Positions 5,948 through 11,202 of a stretch of 11,342 bases of DNA are shown piece after piece. The notes below the pieces were generated by a model, which was not told the DNA's origin, did no database searches, and was given only the letters and a program-made list of their open reading frames with translations. The DNA is from Candidatus Dormiibacterota bacterium (GTDB lineage Bacteria > Chloroflexota > Dormibacteria > Aeolococcales > Aeolococcaceae). The stretch spans positions 18,229-29,570 of the forward strand of contig PLDZ01000276.1 in assembly GCA_003136295.1 (NCBI GenBank), written 5' to 3'. The first letter of the stretch is position 1; every line of letters starts with the position of its first letter. Both the position numbers and the translations under genes were made by a program.

Positions 5948-7204
5948 TTACCTCCGGCCCAGGCTGAATCGCCGGCGGTACACAGGCGGTGCGGGCGCGG
6001 GCAGTTCGCCTTCGACCTCCTCGACAGCGGCGGGGACAGCGATCAGGTCGGCGAGGGCCACCAGCCGGCGGGCGAGCTCCGAACGCGGCTGCGCGACGAC
6101 GATCGGGGTCCCTGAGTCGAGCGAGGGGTCGACCCTCGGGTCGTACGGAAGATCGATGAGACTGGTTCTGCCGAGGATCTCCTCGATGTCCTCGCGGCGG
6201 TAGTTGGTGCGTGGGCGGGTGTGGTTCAGAACCACGCCGACGCGGTCCGGGTCGACACCAAGCGCTTCAAGCAGCAGGAGGGTCGCCTTGGTGCCTCGCA
6301 CGGCGCTGAGGTTGTAGCTGGTCACCAGCAGGACACGGTCGGCGAGCTCGAAAACCTCGAGTACGCGCTCGTCGATATGAGAGGGCGTGTCGACGACAAC
6401 AAAGGCATGCGCCTTCGCGGTCGCCCTCATGATCGACCGGAGATTGGCGGCCACAACCGTCTCGCCGAGCTCGGGACTCGAGGGGGCTCGGAGGATTCTC
6501 ACCTCGGCGGGCCCGGTGGCGAGGACATCGTCGAGCAGTGCGGTATCGATGTCGTCGCCATGCGCCGCCAGGTCGGCGATCGAGAGCAGGTGGTTTTCCA
6601 CGTGGAGCATGGCAGCGGCGTCGCCGAACTGGAGATCGACGTCCACCAGGGCCGCGCGTCCTCCGGCGCCGTCCGCAAGCGTCACGGCGAGGTTGGTGGC
6701 GACCATCGAGGTGCCGGTCCCGCCCTTCCCGGAGAAGGTGACGACCACCGTTGCCCGGCCGCGCGGCGCTCGAATGCCGCGCTGTCCCGGCTCCACGGCC
6801 GCGTCCGTGTTGTCAGGTTGCGTCGCGTCGCGCCGGCCACCACTCGGTGGGAGGACCCCGGCGGCGATCCGGATGGCCTGGAGAAGTTCCGCCCCTCCGG
6901 CTGACTCGCTCACGGCTGCCGCGGTCCAGCTGTCCGCCACCGCCAGTGCATCGGCTGCGGTCATGAGCAACACCCGGGTTGCCGGCGAGACCGACCCGAG
7001 GTGGGCGGCGAAGTCGGCAGTGGGCAGCTCCGCGAAACCCTCATGGAGCACGAGAACATCGGGCTGTCGCAGCCAGGCTTCCTCGATGACCGCGGATGGC
7101 TGGTGTGCCACGCCGCACACGTCGACGACGTCAGTGTACGGCTCGAGCTTCTCGAGGTCGCCGACGATGCGCGCGATCTCGTCCGCGATGAGGACGCGGA
7201 TCAC
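5948..7204 (-). CDS. Degenerate receiver-CpaE/TadZ-like protein with P-loop lysine replaced
   Basis: A 418-aa paralogue of the two preceding genes and the most diverged of the three. In the pseudo-receiver domain (about 1-118) the pair is D8-E9, position 54 where the phospho-acceptor Asp should be is His (LVLHEG), and the conserved Lys near 104 is missing, so phosphorylation is unlikely. In the ATPase domain the deviant Walker A reads SGKGGTGTS (158-166). The signature Lys K160 remains, but the P-loop Lys (position 165) is Thr, encoded by ACC. DVDLQFGD (188-195), Walker B VVVDTPS (D272) and RAPSSPELGE are kept. The CpaE/TadZ family is known to contain atypical receiver and ATPase versions. 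The GTG at 7204 is chosen because MIRVLIAD then aligns with both paralogues and a GGGGGGAG stretch lies just upstream; an ATG at 7219 has no ribosome binding site. It is the first gene of a two-gene minus-strand operon. Confidence 0.9.
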   Translation of the reverse strand: MIRVLIADEIARIVGDLEKLEPYTDVVDVCGVAHQPSAVIEEAWLRQPDVLVLHEGFAELPTADFAAHLGSVSPATRVLLMTAADALAVADSWTAAAVSESAGGAELLQAIRIAAGVLPPSGGRRDATQPDNTDAAVEPGQRGIRAPRGRATVVVTFSGKGGTGTSMVATNLAVTLADGAGGRAALVDVDLQFGDAAAMLHVENHLLSIADLAAHGDDIDTALLDDVLATGPAEVRILRAPSSPELGETVVAANLRSIMRATAKAHAFVVVDTPSHIDERVLEVFELADRVLLVTSYNLSAVRGTKATLLLLEALGVDPDRVGVVLNHTRPRTNYRREDIEEILGRTSLIDLPYDPRVDPSLDSGTPIVVAQPRSELARRLVALADLIAVPAAVEEVEGELPAPAPPVYRRRFSLGRR

Positions 7205-7266
7205 GTTCTCCCCCCGCATGCCCAGTGCATCGAGCGAATGGTACGGCGAATGATGGAACGGTGGAT

Positions 7267-7278
7267 GCCGTGCACGGC
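7267..7278. promoter_or_regulatory. 12-bp perfect palindrome upstream of the minus-strand CpaE pair
   Basis: GCCGTGCACGGC is a perfect palindrome in the 96-nt gap between the pilin terminator and the GTG at 7204, about 63 nt upstream of that start. It could be a regulator-binding site for the CpaE pair. A few such palindromes are expected by chance in a GC-rich window, so this is only a candidate. Confidence 0.22.
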
Positions 7279-7300
7279 GATGCGACACAGCGTTCACACG

Positions 7301-7340
7301 CAATAAAAAGAGGAGCCGACCCGATGGCCGGCTCCTCTTG
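7301..7340 (-). terminator. Intrinsic terminator of the Flp pilin gene
   Basis: Read on the minus strand, an 11-bp perfect stem (AAGAGGAGCCG with CGGCTCCTCTT; plus-strand arms 7308-7318 and 7329-7339) with a 10-nt loop is followed by TTTATTG, giving a run of mostly T. It begins 24 nt after the pilin stop codon. It separates the abundant pilin message from the CpaE-like genes downstream on the same strand, which would then need their own promoter or partial read-through. Confidence 0.92.
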
Positions 7341-7363
7341 ACTGTCCTGGTTGCTTGTAAAAG

Positions 7364-7564
7364 CTACGAGGCCAGGCCGTTGCTGATGTTCGAGAACACG
7401 TTGTTGACCTGCTTGCCGACGACTTGCAGGATAACGATAACGACGATGGCGATAAGGACGAGGATGAGCGCATACTCAACCATGCCCTGGCCTTCCTCAG
7501 CCTCCTCACGCTTGCGAGCGATGAACTCTGTTGCGCGAAGGTACAGGGTGCTCAGCATATCCAT
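7364..7564 (-). CDS. Flp-type (type IVb/Tad) major pilin precursor
   Basis: A 66-aa pilin precursor, typical of the short Flp/Fap pilins that polymerise into Tad pili for surface attachment. A hydrophilic, charged leader (residues 1-25) ends in AEEG, then QGMVEYALILVLIAIVVIVIL. The Flp motif has Glu at +5 and Tyr at +6 of the mature protein, so the TadV/CpaA-type prepilin peptidase should cut after G25, leaving a 41-aa mature subunit built on one hydrophobic helix (about 29-48). The ATG at 7564 is preceded by a perfect ribosome binding site (7571-7581), and a strong terminator follows, as expected of a highly expressed single-gene message. The peptidase gene is not in this window. Confidence 0.95.
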   Translation of the reverse strand: MDMLSTLYLRATEFIARKREEAEEGQGMVEYALILVLIAIVVIVILQVVGKQVNNVFSNISNGLAS

Positions 7565-7570
7565 TCGTTT

Positions 7571-7581
7571 TCACCTCCTTT
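7571..7581 (-). promoter_or_regulatory. Full-length Shine-Dalgarno sequence of the pilin gene
   Basis: AAAGGAGGTGA on the minus strand is a near-complete match to the anti-Shine-Dalgarno end of 16S rRNA, 6 nt before the ATG at 7564. It is much stronger than any other ribosome binding site in the window and agrees with high pilin demand. Confidence 0.88.
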
Positions 7582-7757
7582 CGGGTTGTATTTTCGAGAC
7601 CGAGACGATTGCTCGGACCCGACTGCTGCGAGTGTGGGCCCCTGCTGCTGCAACGGAATGGCCTGCGTGCTAAATATTGGTAACGAAGGATCGGACACGA
7701 GCCGGACCGTGCACCGGCAACGAGAAATCGTGGTGATTCGATGACAACCGCGCTACG
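7582..7757 (-). promoter_or_regulatory. Pilin upstream region, promoter not firmly located
   Basis: This is the divergent gap between the pilin and the methyltransferase-family gene. It holds no convincing gene on either strand. The only AT-rich island is TTACCAATATTTA on the minus strand (7671-7683), a candidate -10 area without a clear -35. A GGC-N9-TTGCA arrangement on the minus strand (7663-7649) has the GG/GC spacing of a sigma-54 -24/-12 element, but it lacks other consensus bases and may be chance. Either start would give a 5' leader of roughly 75-105 nt. I recognise no riboswitch in it. Confidence 0.3.
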
Positions 7758-7790
7758 AGAGCGTCGCTCTGAATTCGCGTGACCTAGACT
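7758..7790 (+). promoter_or_regulatory. Candidate promoter with overlapping inverted repeat for the 7797 operon
   Basis: TAGACT (7785-7790) resembles a -10 element and lies six bases before the ATG at 7797. No ribosome binding site is present, which suggests a leaderless message starting at or next to the ATG. Just upstream, AGAGCG-T-CGCTCT (7758-7770) is a perfect 6+6 inverted repeat over the expected -35 region, a position suited to a repressor or activator site. Inferred from sequence only. Confidence 0.35.
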
Positions 7791-7796
7791 CCGGCC

Positions 7797-8516
7797 ATGG
7801 CCGAGGCGGTCGCGATTCCAGCACGCCGTGGCGACCTGGAACGTCGCGTCGAAGAAATCCGATTCCTGATCTTCGGGCGCTCACTTCCAGCGGTGCTCTT
7901 TGCTCTGCTCGGATGGCGCGTGTTACTGAATCTCCTTACGCAGGTGCGCGCGCTCCCCGTGCACGCGGGGATCGGCGACGTTCTCGCCGGACCGCTCACC
8001 ACCGGCGTGTACCTGCTCTTCTGTGTCATCCCGGTCGGGATCTACCTCGTCCGGCCCAGACCGCGCGCCCGCGACGGTCGCGCGATCGCGCGAGCGGCGG
8101 GGCTCGTGGGCACGACGATGCTCCTCGTGGTCGGAGCGTTCCCGAACCCGGTGCTGCTGACCCCGCCGGCCTTCATCCGTGATCTCGCCGCTCCGCTCGC
8201 GCTCGGAGCGTTCGCCCTCGGCGTCTGTGGCCTGCTGTTCCTTCGCCGTAGTCTGAGCATCATTCCGGAGGCCCGCCGCCTGGTCACGCGTGGACCGTAT
8301 CGGTTTATCCGCCATCCCCTCTACGCCGCCGAGATTCTCGCCGCCGTCGCCCTCGTCCTCGCGCGGCCCGGCCTGTGGGCGACGCTGACGCTGGTGCCGT
8401 TCATCGCGGTGCAGATGCTCAGAGCTCGTTTCGAGGAGGGCTTGCTAGCCCGAATCTTCCCCGAGTACAGGCCTTATGCGAGACGGACGCGACGACTCAT
8501 CCCGTTGGTGTGGTAG
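7797..8516 (+). CDS. Isoprenylcysteine carboxyl methyltransferase (ICMT/PEMT) family membrane protein
   Basis: A 239-aa polytopic membrane protein. The C-terminal part carries the family signature: GPYRFIRHPLYAAE (residues 166-179) followed by two hydrophobic helices, then RFEEGLLARIFPEYRPYARRTRRLIP (211-236). In this family the R-H-P-x-Y segment and the downstream Glu and Tyr/Arg residues form the S-adenosylmethionine site next to the membrane. About six hydrophobic segments are visible (roughly 25-50, 66-86, 102-119, 128-148, 174-190, 193-207). Bacterial members are poorly characterised and the substrate (a lipid, thiol or small molecule) cannot be told from sequence. The ATG at 7797 has no ribosome binding site but has a -10-like TAGACT six bases upstream. 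The next gene starts on the base after its stop codon. Confidence 0.82.
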   Translation: MAEAVAIPARRGDLERRVEEIRFLIFGRSLPAVLFALLGWRVLLNLLTQVRALPVHAGIGDVLAGPLTTGVYLLFCVIPVGIYLVRPRPRARDGRAIARAAGLVGTTMLLVVGAFPNPVLLTPPAFIRDLAAPLALGAFALGVCGLLFLRRSLSIIPEARRLVTRGPYRFIRHPLYAAEILAAVALVLARPGLWATLTLVPFIAVQMLRARFEEGLLARIFPEYRPYARRTRRLIPLVW

Positions 8517-9254
8517 ATGGCTAAGGTTCGCGGTCAGCCGACCGATGCTAATGTGGATCAGGTGATGCCCACCGCGCCCACGCATCCCTGCACGCAGGCT
8601 GGATGCACCTCCACGGACGGCGCCCCGTGCGAGTACGTCGACCGTCGCGGTCGCGAGTGTCGCACTGCCTGGTGCATCGAGCACCGCGTCACCATCGAGG
8701 ATCGGGTGTACTGCAGGCGTCACGCGGGGGTCGTCAGTGCGCTGCCGAGCCTCGACAGTTCCCTTGCGGTGTCGCTGCCGGACCTCGACAACCGCGCCCC
8801 ATCACTGGTCGGCTGGGTGTCACGGCAGATTGACGGCGACGTCTGGCGCCTCCTGCTCAAGGAACTCTCGTCGGGCACTGGCGGTCAGCTGGTGGCCGAC
8901 CCCGTGACGCTCATCTTCGTGGGTATCGGCCGGCAGCGCGCCTGGGAGCGCGCCTGGCGGCTGGACAGCCACGTCGGCATCGCCCATCGGGTGAGCGTCG
9001 TGGTCGAGGAGCTCGACGACACCATGATTACCGTCAAGGTCGGCGGGAACACGGTGGAGCAGCTCGTTCCACCCTGGATCCAGCATCGTGTTCGCGGCGA
9101 GACCGTCGCGCCGGATCAGGATCGCAAAGAGCGCGAAGAGTTCTACCAGCGCGTGCTCGATTCGATCGAACGTGGCCTCGGGCACGAGCGCGATCTCTCC
9201 CATCACATGGCAGAGGGTCGCCTGAGTACGCTCCAGGGTGGAGCGGGGGCGTAG
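8517..9254 (+). CDS. Uncharacterised protein with N-terminal Cys/His-rich (zinc-finger-like) domain
   Basis: A 245-aa protein of no family I recognise. The N-terminal 70 residues contain eight potential metal ligands, C25, C30, C38, C48, C53, H56, C66 and H69, ending in two C-x2-H pairs; this is enough for two zinc ions and recalls treble-clef or B-box-like fingers. The rest (about 85-229) looks globular and soluble, with a hydrophobic strand VTLIFVGIG, a beta-rich VSVVVEELDDTMITVKVGG and a charged helical end. It starts at the ATG immediately after the upstream stop, without a ribosome binding site. An in-frame ATG at 8565 (16 codons in) keeps every ligand and follows an extended -10-like TGC-TAATGT (8546-8554), so it may be an alternative start with its own promoter. 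A receiver protein gene follows after 2 nt, so a signalling role is possible but only inferred. Confidence 0.78.
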   Translation: MAKVRGQPTDANVDQVMPTAPTHPCTQAGCTSTDGAPCEYVDRRGRECRTAWCIEHRVTIEDRVYCRRHAGVVSALPSLDSSLAVSLPDLDNRAPSLVGWVSRQIDGDVWRLLLKELSSGTGGQLVADPVTLIFVGIGRQRAWERAWRLDSHVGIAHRVSVVVEELDDTMITVKVGGNTVEQLVPPWIQHRVRGETVAPDQDRKEREEFYQRVLDSIERGLGHERDLSHHMAEGRLSTLQGGAGA

Positions 9255-9256
9255 TC

Positions 9257-9646
9257 ATGACCCGGGGCAGCATCCTCATCGTCGACGACGATCCCAGGCT
9301 CCTGCATATCGTCGCGATGTATCTCGGGATCGAGGGGTACGACGTCTCCACGGCAGAGAATGGCGAGGACGGCCTCGCGCAAGTGGAGGCGCGCGCTCCC
9401 GACCTGGTGATCCTGGACATCATGATGCCGGGCATGGACGGCATCGAGACCTGCAAACGCATTCGCAGCAACACGCCCACCGCAGACGTGCCCATCGTGA
9501 TGTTCAGCGCGCTGTCGAGCGATGACGACATCGAGCGTGCCCGCGTGGCCGGCGCGAATCACCTGATCACCAAGCCGTTCAATCTCGTCGGCCTCGGTTC
9601 GGTGGTCAAGACCTTCTTCCCAGCGGACGTCGGCTCTGCCCGCTGA
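9257..9646 (+). CDS. Stand-alone response regulator receiver protein (CheY-like)
   Basis: A 129-aa protein that is a single receiver domain with no output domain. All key residues are present: the acidic cluster D10-D12 in ILIVDDDP, phospho-acceptor D54 in VILDIMMPGMDG, S84, and K106-P107 in LITKPF. It should be phosphorylated by a histidine kinase, none of which is in the window, and act by protein contact. The start ATG at 9257 is 2 nt after the previous stop, with a G-run (GGGGG) about 7 nt upstream, and the gene is the third of a tight plus-strand operon. It differs clearly from the receiver domains of the CpaE-like fusions, so it is probably not a recent copy of them, but it lies in the same Tad-pilus neighbourhood. 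Confidence 0.93.
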   Translation: MTRGSILIVDDDPRLLHIVAMYLGIEGYDVSTAENGEDGLAQVEARAPDLVILDIMMPGMDGIETCKRIRSNTPTADVPIVMFSALSSDDDIERARVAGANHLITKPFNLVGLGSVVKTFFPADVGSAR

Positions 9647-9652
9647 GGCGCC

Positions 9653-9679
9653 GGTGGTCAGACCGGGGGAGTGACCACC
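9653..9679. terminator. Inverted repeat between convergent genes, possible bidirectional terminator
   Basis: GGTGGTCA (9653-9660) and TGACCACC (9672-9679) form a perfect 8-bp stem with an 11-nt loop in the gap between the receiver gene and the convergent CvpA-like gene. It includes the stop codon of the latter. No T-run follows on either side, so efficient intrinsic termination is uncertain. Confidence 0.4.
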
Positions 9680-10236
9680 ACCGCGTTCTGAGCGAAATGG
9701 GTGCCGAGGTTGGACGGCAGCACCGGGGCGAACAGTGTTCGCACTGTCGGTTCGAGTCGAACCGCCTGGCCGCTCAGCGTGGCCGCATGAATGTCCTGGG
9801 ACATGGTCGTGCGCACCGCTCCGGTCGTGCCGCTCACCGAGATCGCCACCAGGAAGAGGATGAGGACCTCGGCGACCCCGATCACAGCACCCGCGACTAC
9901 CCCGCCGATCCGGTCGAACGCCGCAACGACGATCTTCTGCAAACGCTCGTTCAACAGCGTGCCCAGCACCTCGACCACGATGATCACGAACAGGAACACG
10001 GCCACGAACGCCCAGGCGTTTGCCTGCTGGTTGTGAGCGTGGATCAGCGCGGCAATCGCATTGCCCAGGTTGGACGCGGCAAAGCACGCGAGAAAGACGC
10101 CCACCGCGGTGAAGAGGCGGCGGATCAGTCCGTGACTCCAACCCAGATACGCGTTCACTGCCACGGCAACGACCAGCAGCGCGTCTGCAAAAACCTGGCC
10201 AGGAGTGCTGTCGATAGATGCGGCTATCGCGCCCAC
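9658..10236 (-). CDS. CvpA-family membrane protein
   Basis: A 192-aa protein with four hydrophobic segments (about 16-34, 40-58, 74-95, 108-132) and a soluble tail. The order matches CvpA (colicin V production) proteins: a first helix, then an LGWSHGLIRRLF turn comparable to the family's G-x-x-x-G-L-I-R, and FDRIGGVVAGAVIGVAEV before the last helix. Members are inner-membrane proteins of poorly defined function, linked to envelope homeostasis. I chose GTG at 10236, because TGT-TACGGT, an extended -10-like element, ends six bases before it. An upstream in-frame ATG at 10263 would add nine residues but has no ribosome binding site. Either start suits the family's short N-terminus. It is divergent from the 10298 gene and convergent with the receiver gene (11-nt gap). 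Confidence 0.82.
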   Translation of the reverse strand: MGAIAASIDSTPGQVFADALLVVAVAVNAYLGWSHGLIRRLFTAVGVFLACFAASNLGNAIAALIHAHNQQANAWAFVAVFLFVIIVVEVLGTLLNERLQKIVVAAFDRIGGVVAGAVIGVAEVLILFLVAISVSGTTGAVRTTMSQDIHAATLSGQAVRLEPTVRTLFAPVLPSNLGTHFAQNAVVVTPPV

Positions 10237-10242
10237 CGCGTG

Positions 10243-10291
10243 ACCGTAACACGCGATCGCCATGCTGGAGCGAGGGATTTCGTTACAGAAT
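10243..10291. promoter_or_regulatory. Compact divergent promoter region between the CvpA-like and 10298 genes
   Basis: On the minus strand TGT-TACGGT (10251-10243) ends six bases before the GTG at 10236. On the plus strand CAGAAT (10286-10291) ends six bases before the GTG at 10298. The equal spacing and lack of ribosome binding sites fit two leaderless, back-to-back promoters within about 60 nt. The hexamers are weak matches, so this is tentative. Confidence 0.3.
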
Positions 10292-10297
10292 TGCTCT

Positions 10298-11125
10298 GTG
10301 CAACCACTCCTGCGCACCTCCCGGAGCGACGTCTCGGCGCGCAAGACCTACGATCTGCTCGACGAGCCGACCGGCCCCGACTACACCGGGCTGCTCGAGT
10401 GCGCGCTGGTCCAGTGCACGACCGCGGTACTGACGGTGCCATCCGGTGAGATGGATCCGGAGGGGCAGGCCACCGTCGAGAGCCTGGCGCGATTCCAGCA
10501 GGCGAAAAGCATCACGGCGGCCGGCAGCCTGGTGCGTTACGCGCTGAGCCGCGAGAGCGTCACCGTGCTGCAGGAGGCGACCGGAGGCCTCTACGGCTGG
10601 CAGCACCCGGGCCTGCCCGACAACCTCTGCCTCTATCGCGGTGATGGCAGCCCCTGGCTGGTGTCGAGCGCCGGACAGCACATCGGGTATCTCGAGGTCT
10701 CGCCCTTCGAGAAGCTGCTGATCGGGCGGACCGCTCCAGGGCTCATCGCCGTGCTCGCCCATCAGAGCGCACGCGACGCGATCCTCGCCTACATGGAGCG
10801 GCGGTTCGAGTCCAACGTGGCTTCGTTGACCGACCAACTCACCGAGTACGCGCGCATCGTCATCGGCGACGGACGCGAGGGTCTCGTCGACGCGCTCGAG
10901 GACTGGATGCGCTCTGGAGAGGAAGCGCGCATCTCAGCGGCGCTGGAAGTCGCCCGCGCGCTCCGGCTCGTGGAGCTTCGCGACACCGTGGCCACGATGC
11001 TGCGCGTATCCATGCGAGAGGATGCCGCTGCGCCAGATGTGTATCGATCGGTGCCCGCGCTCCGGTCGCGGTGGCGCATTGCCCGCCGGCGTCAGCTCGA
11101 GCGCGTCCTTCGCCAGCTGTCCTGA
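10298..11125 (+). CDS. Uncharacterised protein with WQHPGLPDNLCLYRGDGSPW motif
   Basis: A 275-aa protein that I cannot name. A GLYGWQHPGLPDNLCLYR segment continues into GDGSPWLVSSAGQHIGYLEV (residues about 97-133); it looks like a conserved module and recalls Trp- and Pro-rich segments of uncharacterised actinobacterial and Chloroflexota proteins (from memory, not checked). The part before it is mixed; the last 125 residues are helical and charged (SARDAILAYMERRFE, ARISAALEVARALRLVELRD), compatible with HEAT-like or coiled helices, ending in a basic RSRWRIARRRQLERVLRQ. No signal peptide or membrane segment is seen. An in-frame ATG at 10262 also exists, but it overlaps the region upstream of the divergent gene and lacks a ribosome binding site; GTG at 10298 is preferred because of the -10-like CAGAAT six bases before it. 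It converges on the tadC-like gene, separated by a large inverted repeat. Confidence 0.78.
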   Translation: MQPLLRTSRSDVSARKTYDLLDEPTGPDYTGLLECALVQCTTAVLTVPSGEMDPEGQATVESLARFQQAKSITAAGSLVRYALSRESVTVLQEATGGLYGWQHPGLPDNLCLYRGDGSPWLVSSAGQHIGYLEVSPFEKLLIGRTAPGLIAVLAHQSARDAILAYMERRFESNVASLTDQLTEYARIVIGDGREGLVDALEDWMRSGEEARISAALEVARALRLVELRDTVATMLRVSMREDAAAPDVYRSVPALRSRWRIARRRQLERVLRQLS

Positions 11126-11134
11126 GCGCCCGGC

Positions 11135-11202
11135 GGCCGGAGGGGACCCCGGCGCCGGCTTCAACCCGGACTATTCAGCGTCTGCCGGGGTGCCCTCCGG
11201 CT
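11135..11202. terminator. 18-bp near-perfect inverted repeat between convergent genes
   Basis: Bases 11136-11153 pair with 11184-11201 with one mismatch (11145/11192), plus a possible G-U pair outside (11135/11202), enclosing a 30-nt loop that can itself form a short stem (CCGG with CCGG). One arm starts right after the stop of the TadC-like gene, and the other is about 10 nt after the stop of the 275-aa gene, so it suits a bidirectional transcription barrier. No T-tract is present on either side. A relic of a small palindromic repeat element is an alternative. Confidence 0.6.

Noticed and set aside
5256..6203. Long plus-strand frame opposite the two minus-strand CpaE-like genes
   Set aside because: It is antisense to clear receiver and ATPase motifs, and its Ser/Arg/Ala composition is typical of the complementary frame in GC-rich DNA.
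6387..7253. Plus-strand frame of about 288 codons opposite the third CpaE-like gene
   Set aside because: The complementary strand carries conserved motifs; this frame shows none.
7424..7744. Plus-strand frame opposite the pilin with a Cys cluster
   Set aside because: It is antisense to the pilin and its ribosome binding site, with no start signal; the Cys run comes from a CTG/TGC-rich stretch.
7582..7757. c-di-GMP or other riboswitch in the pilin leader
   Set aside because: No conserved core or long paired architecture of a known riboswitch is recognisable, and the leader length is itself uncertain.
9203..10252. Long open frame on the minus strand (about 349 codons) across the receiver and CvpA-like genes
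   Set aside because: It covers two well-supported genes in other frames, is very Arg/Gly/His-rich as expected of a GC-rich shadow frame, and has no recognisable domain.
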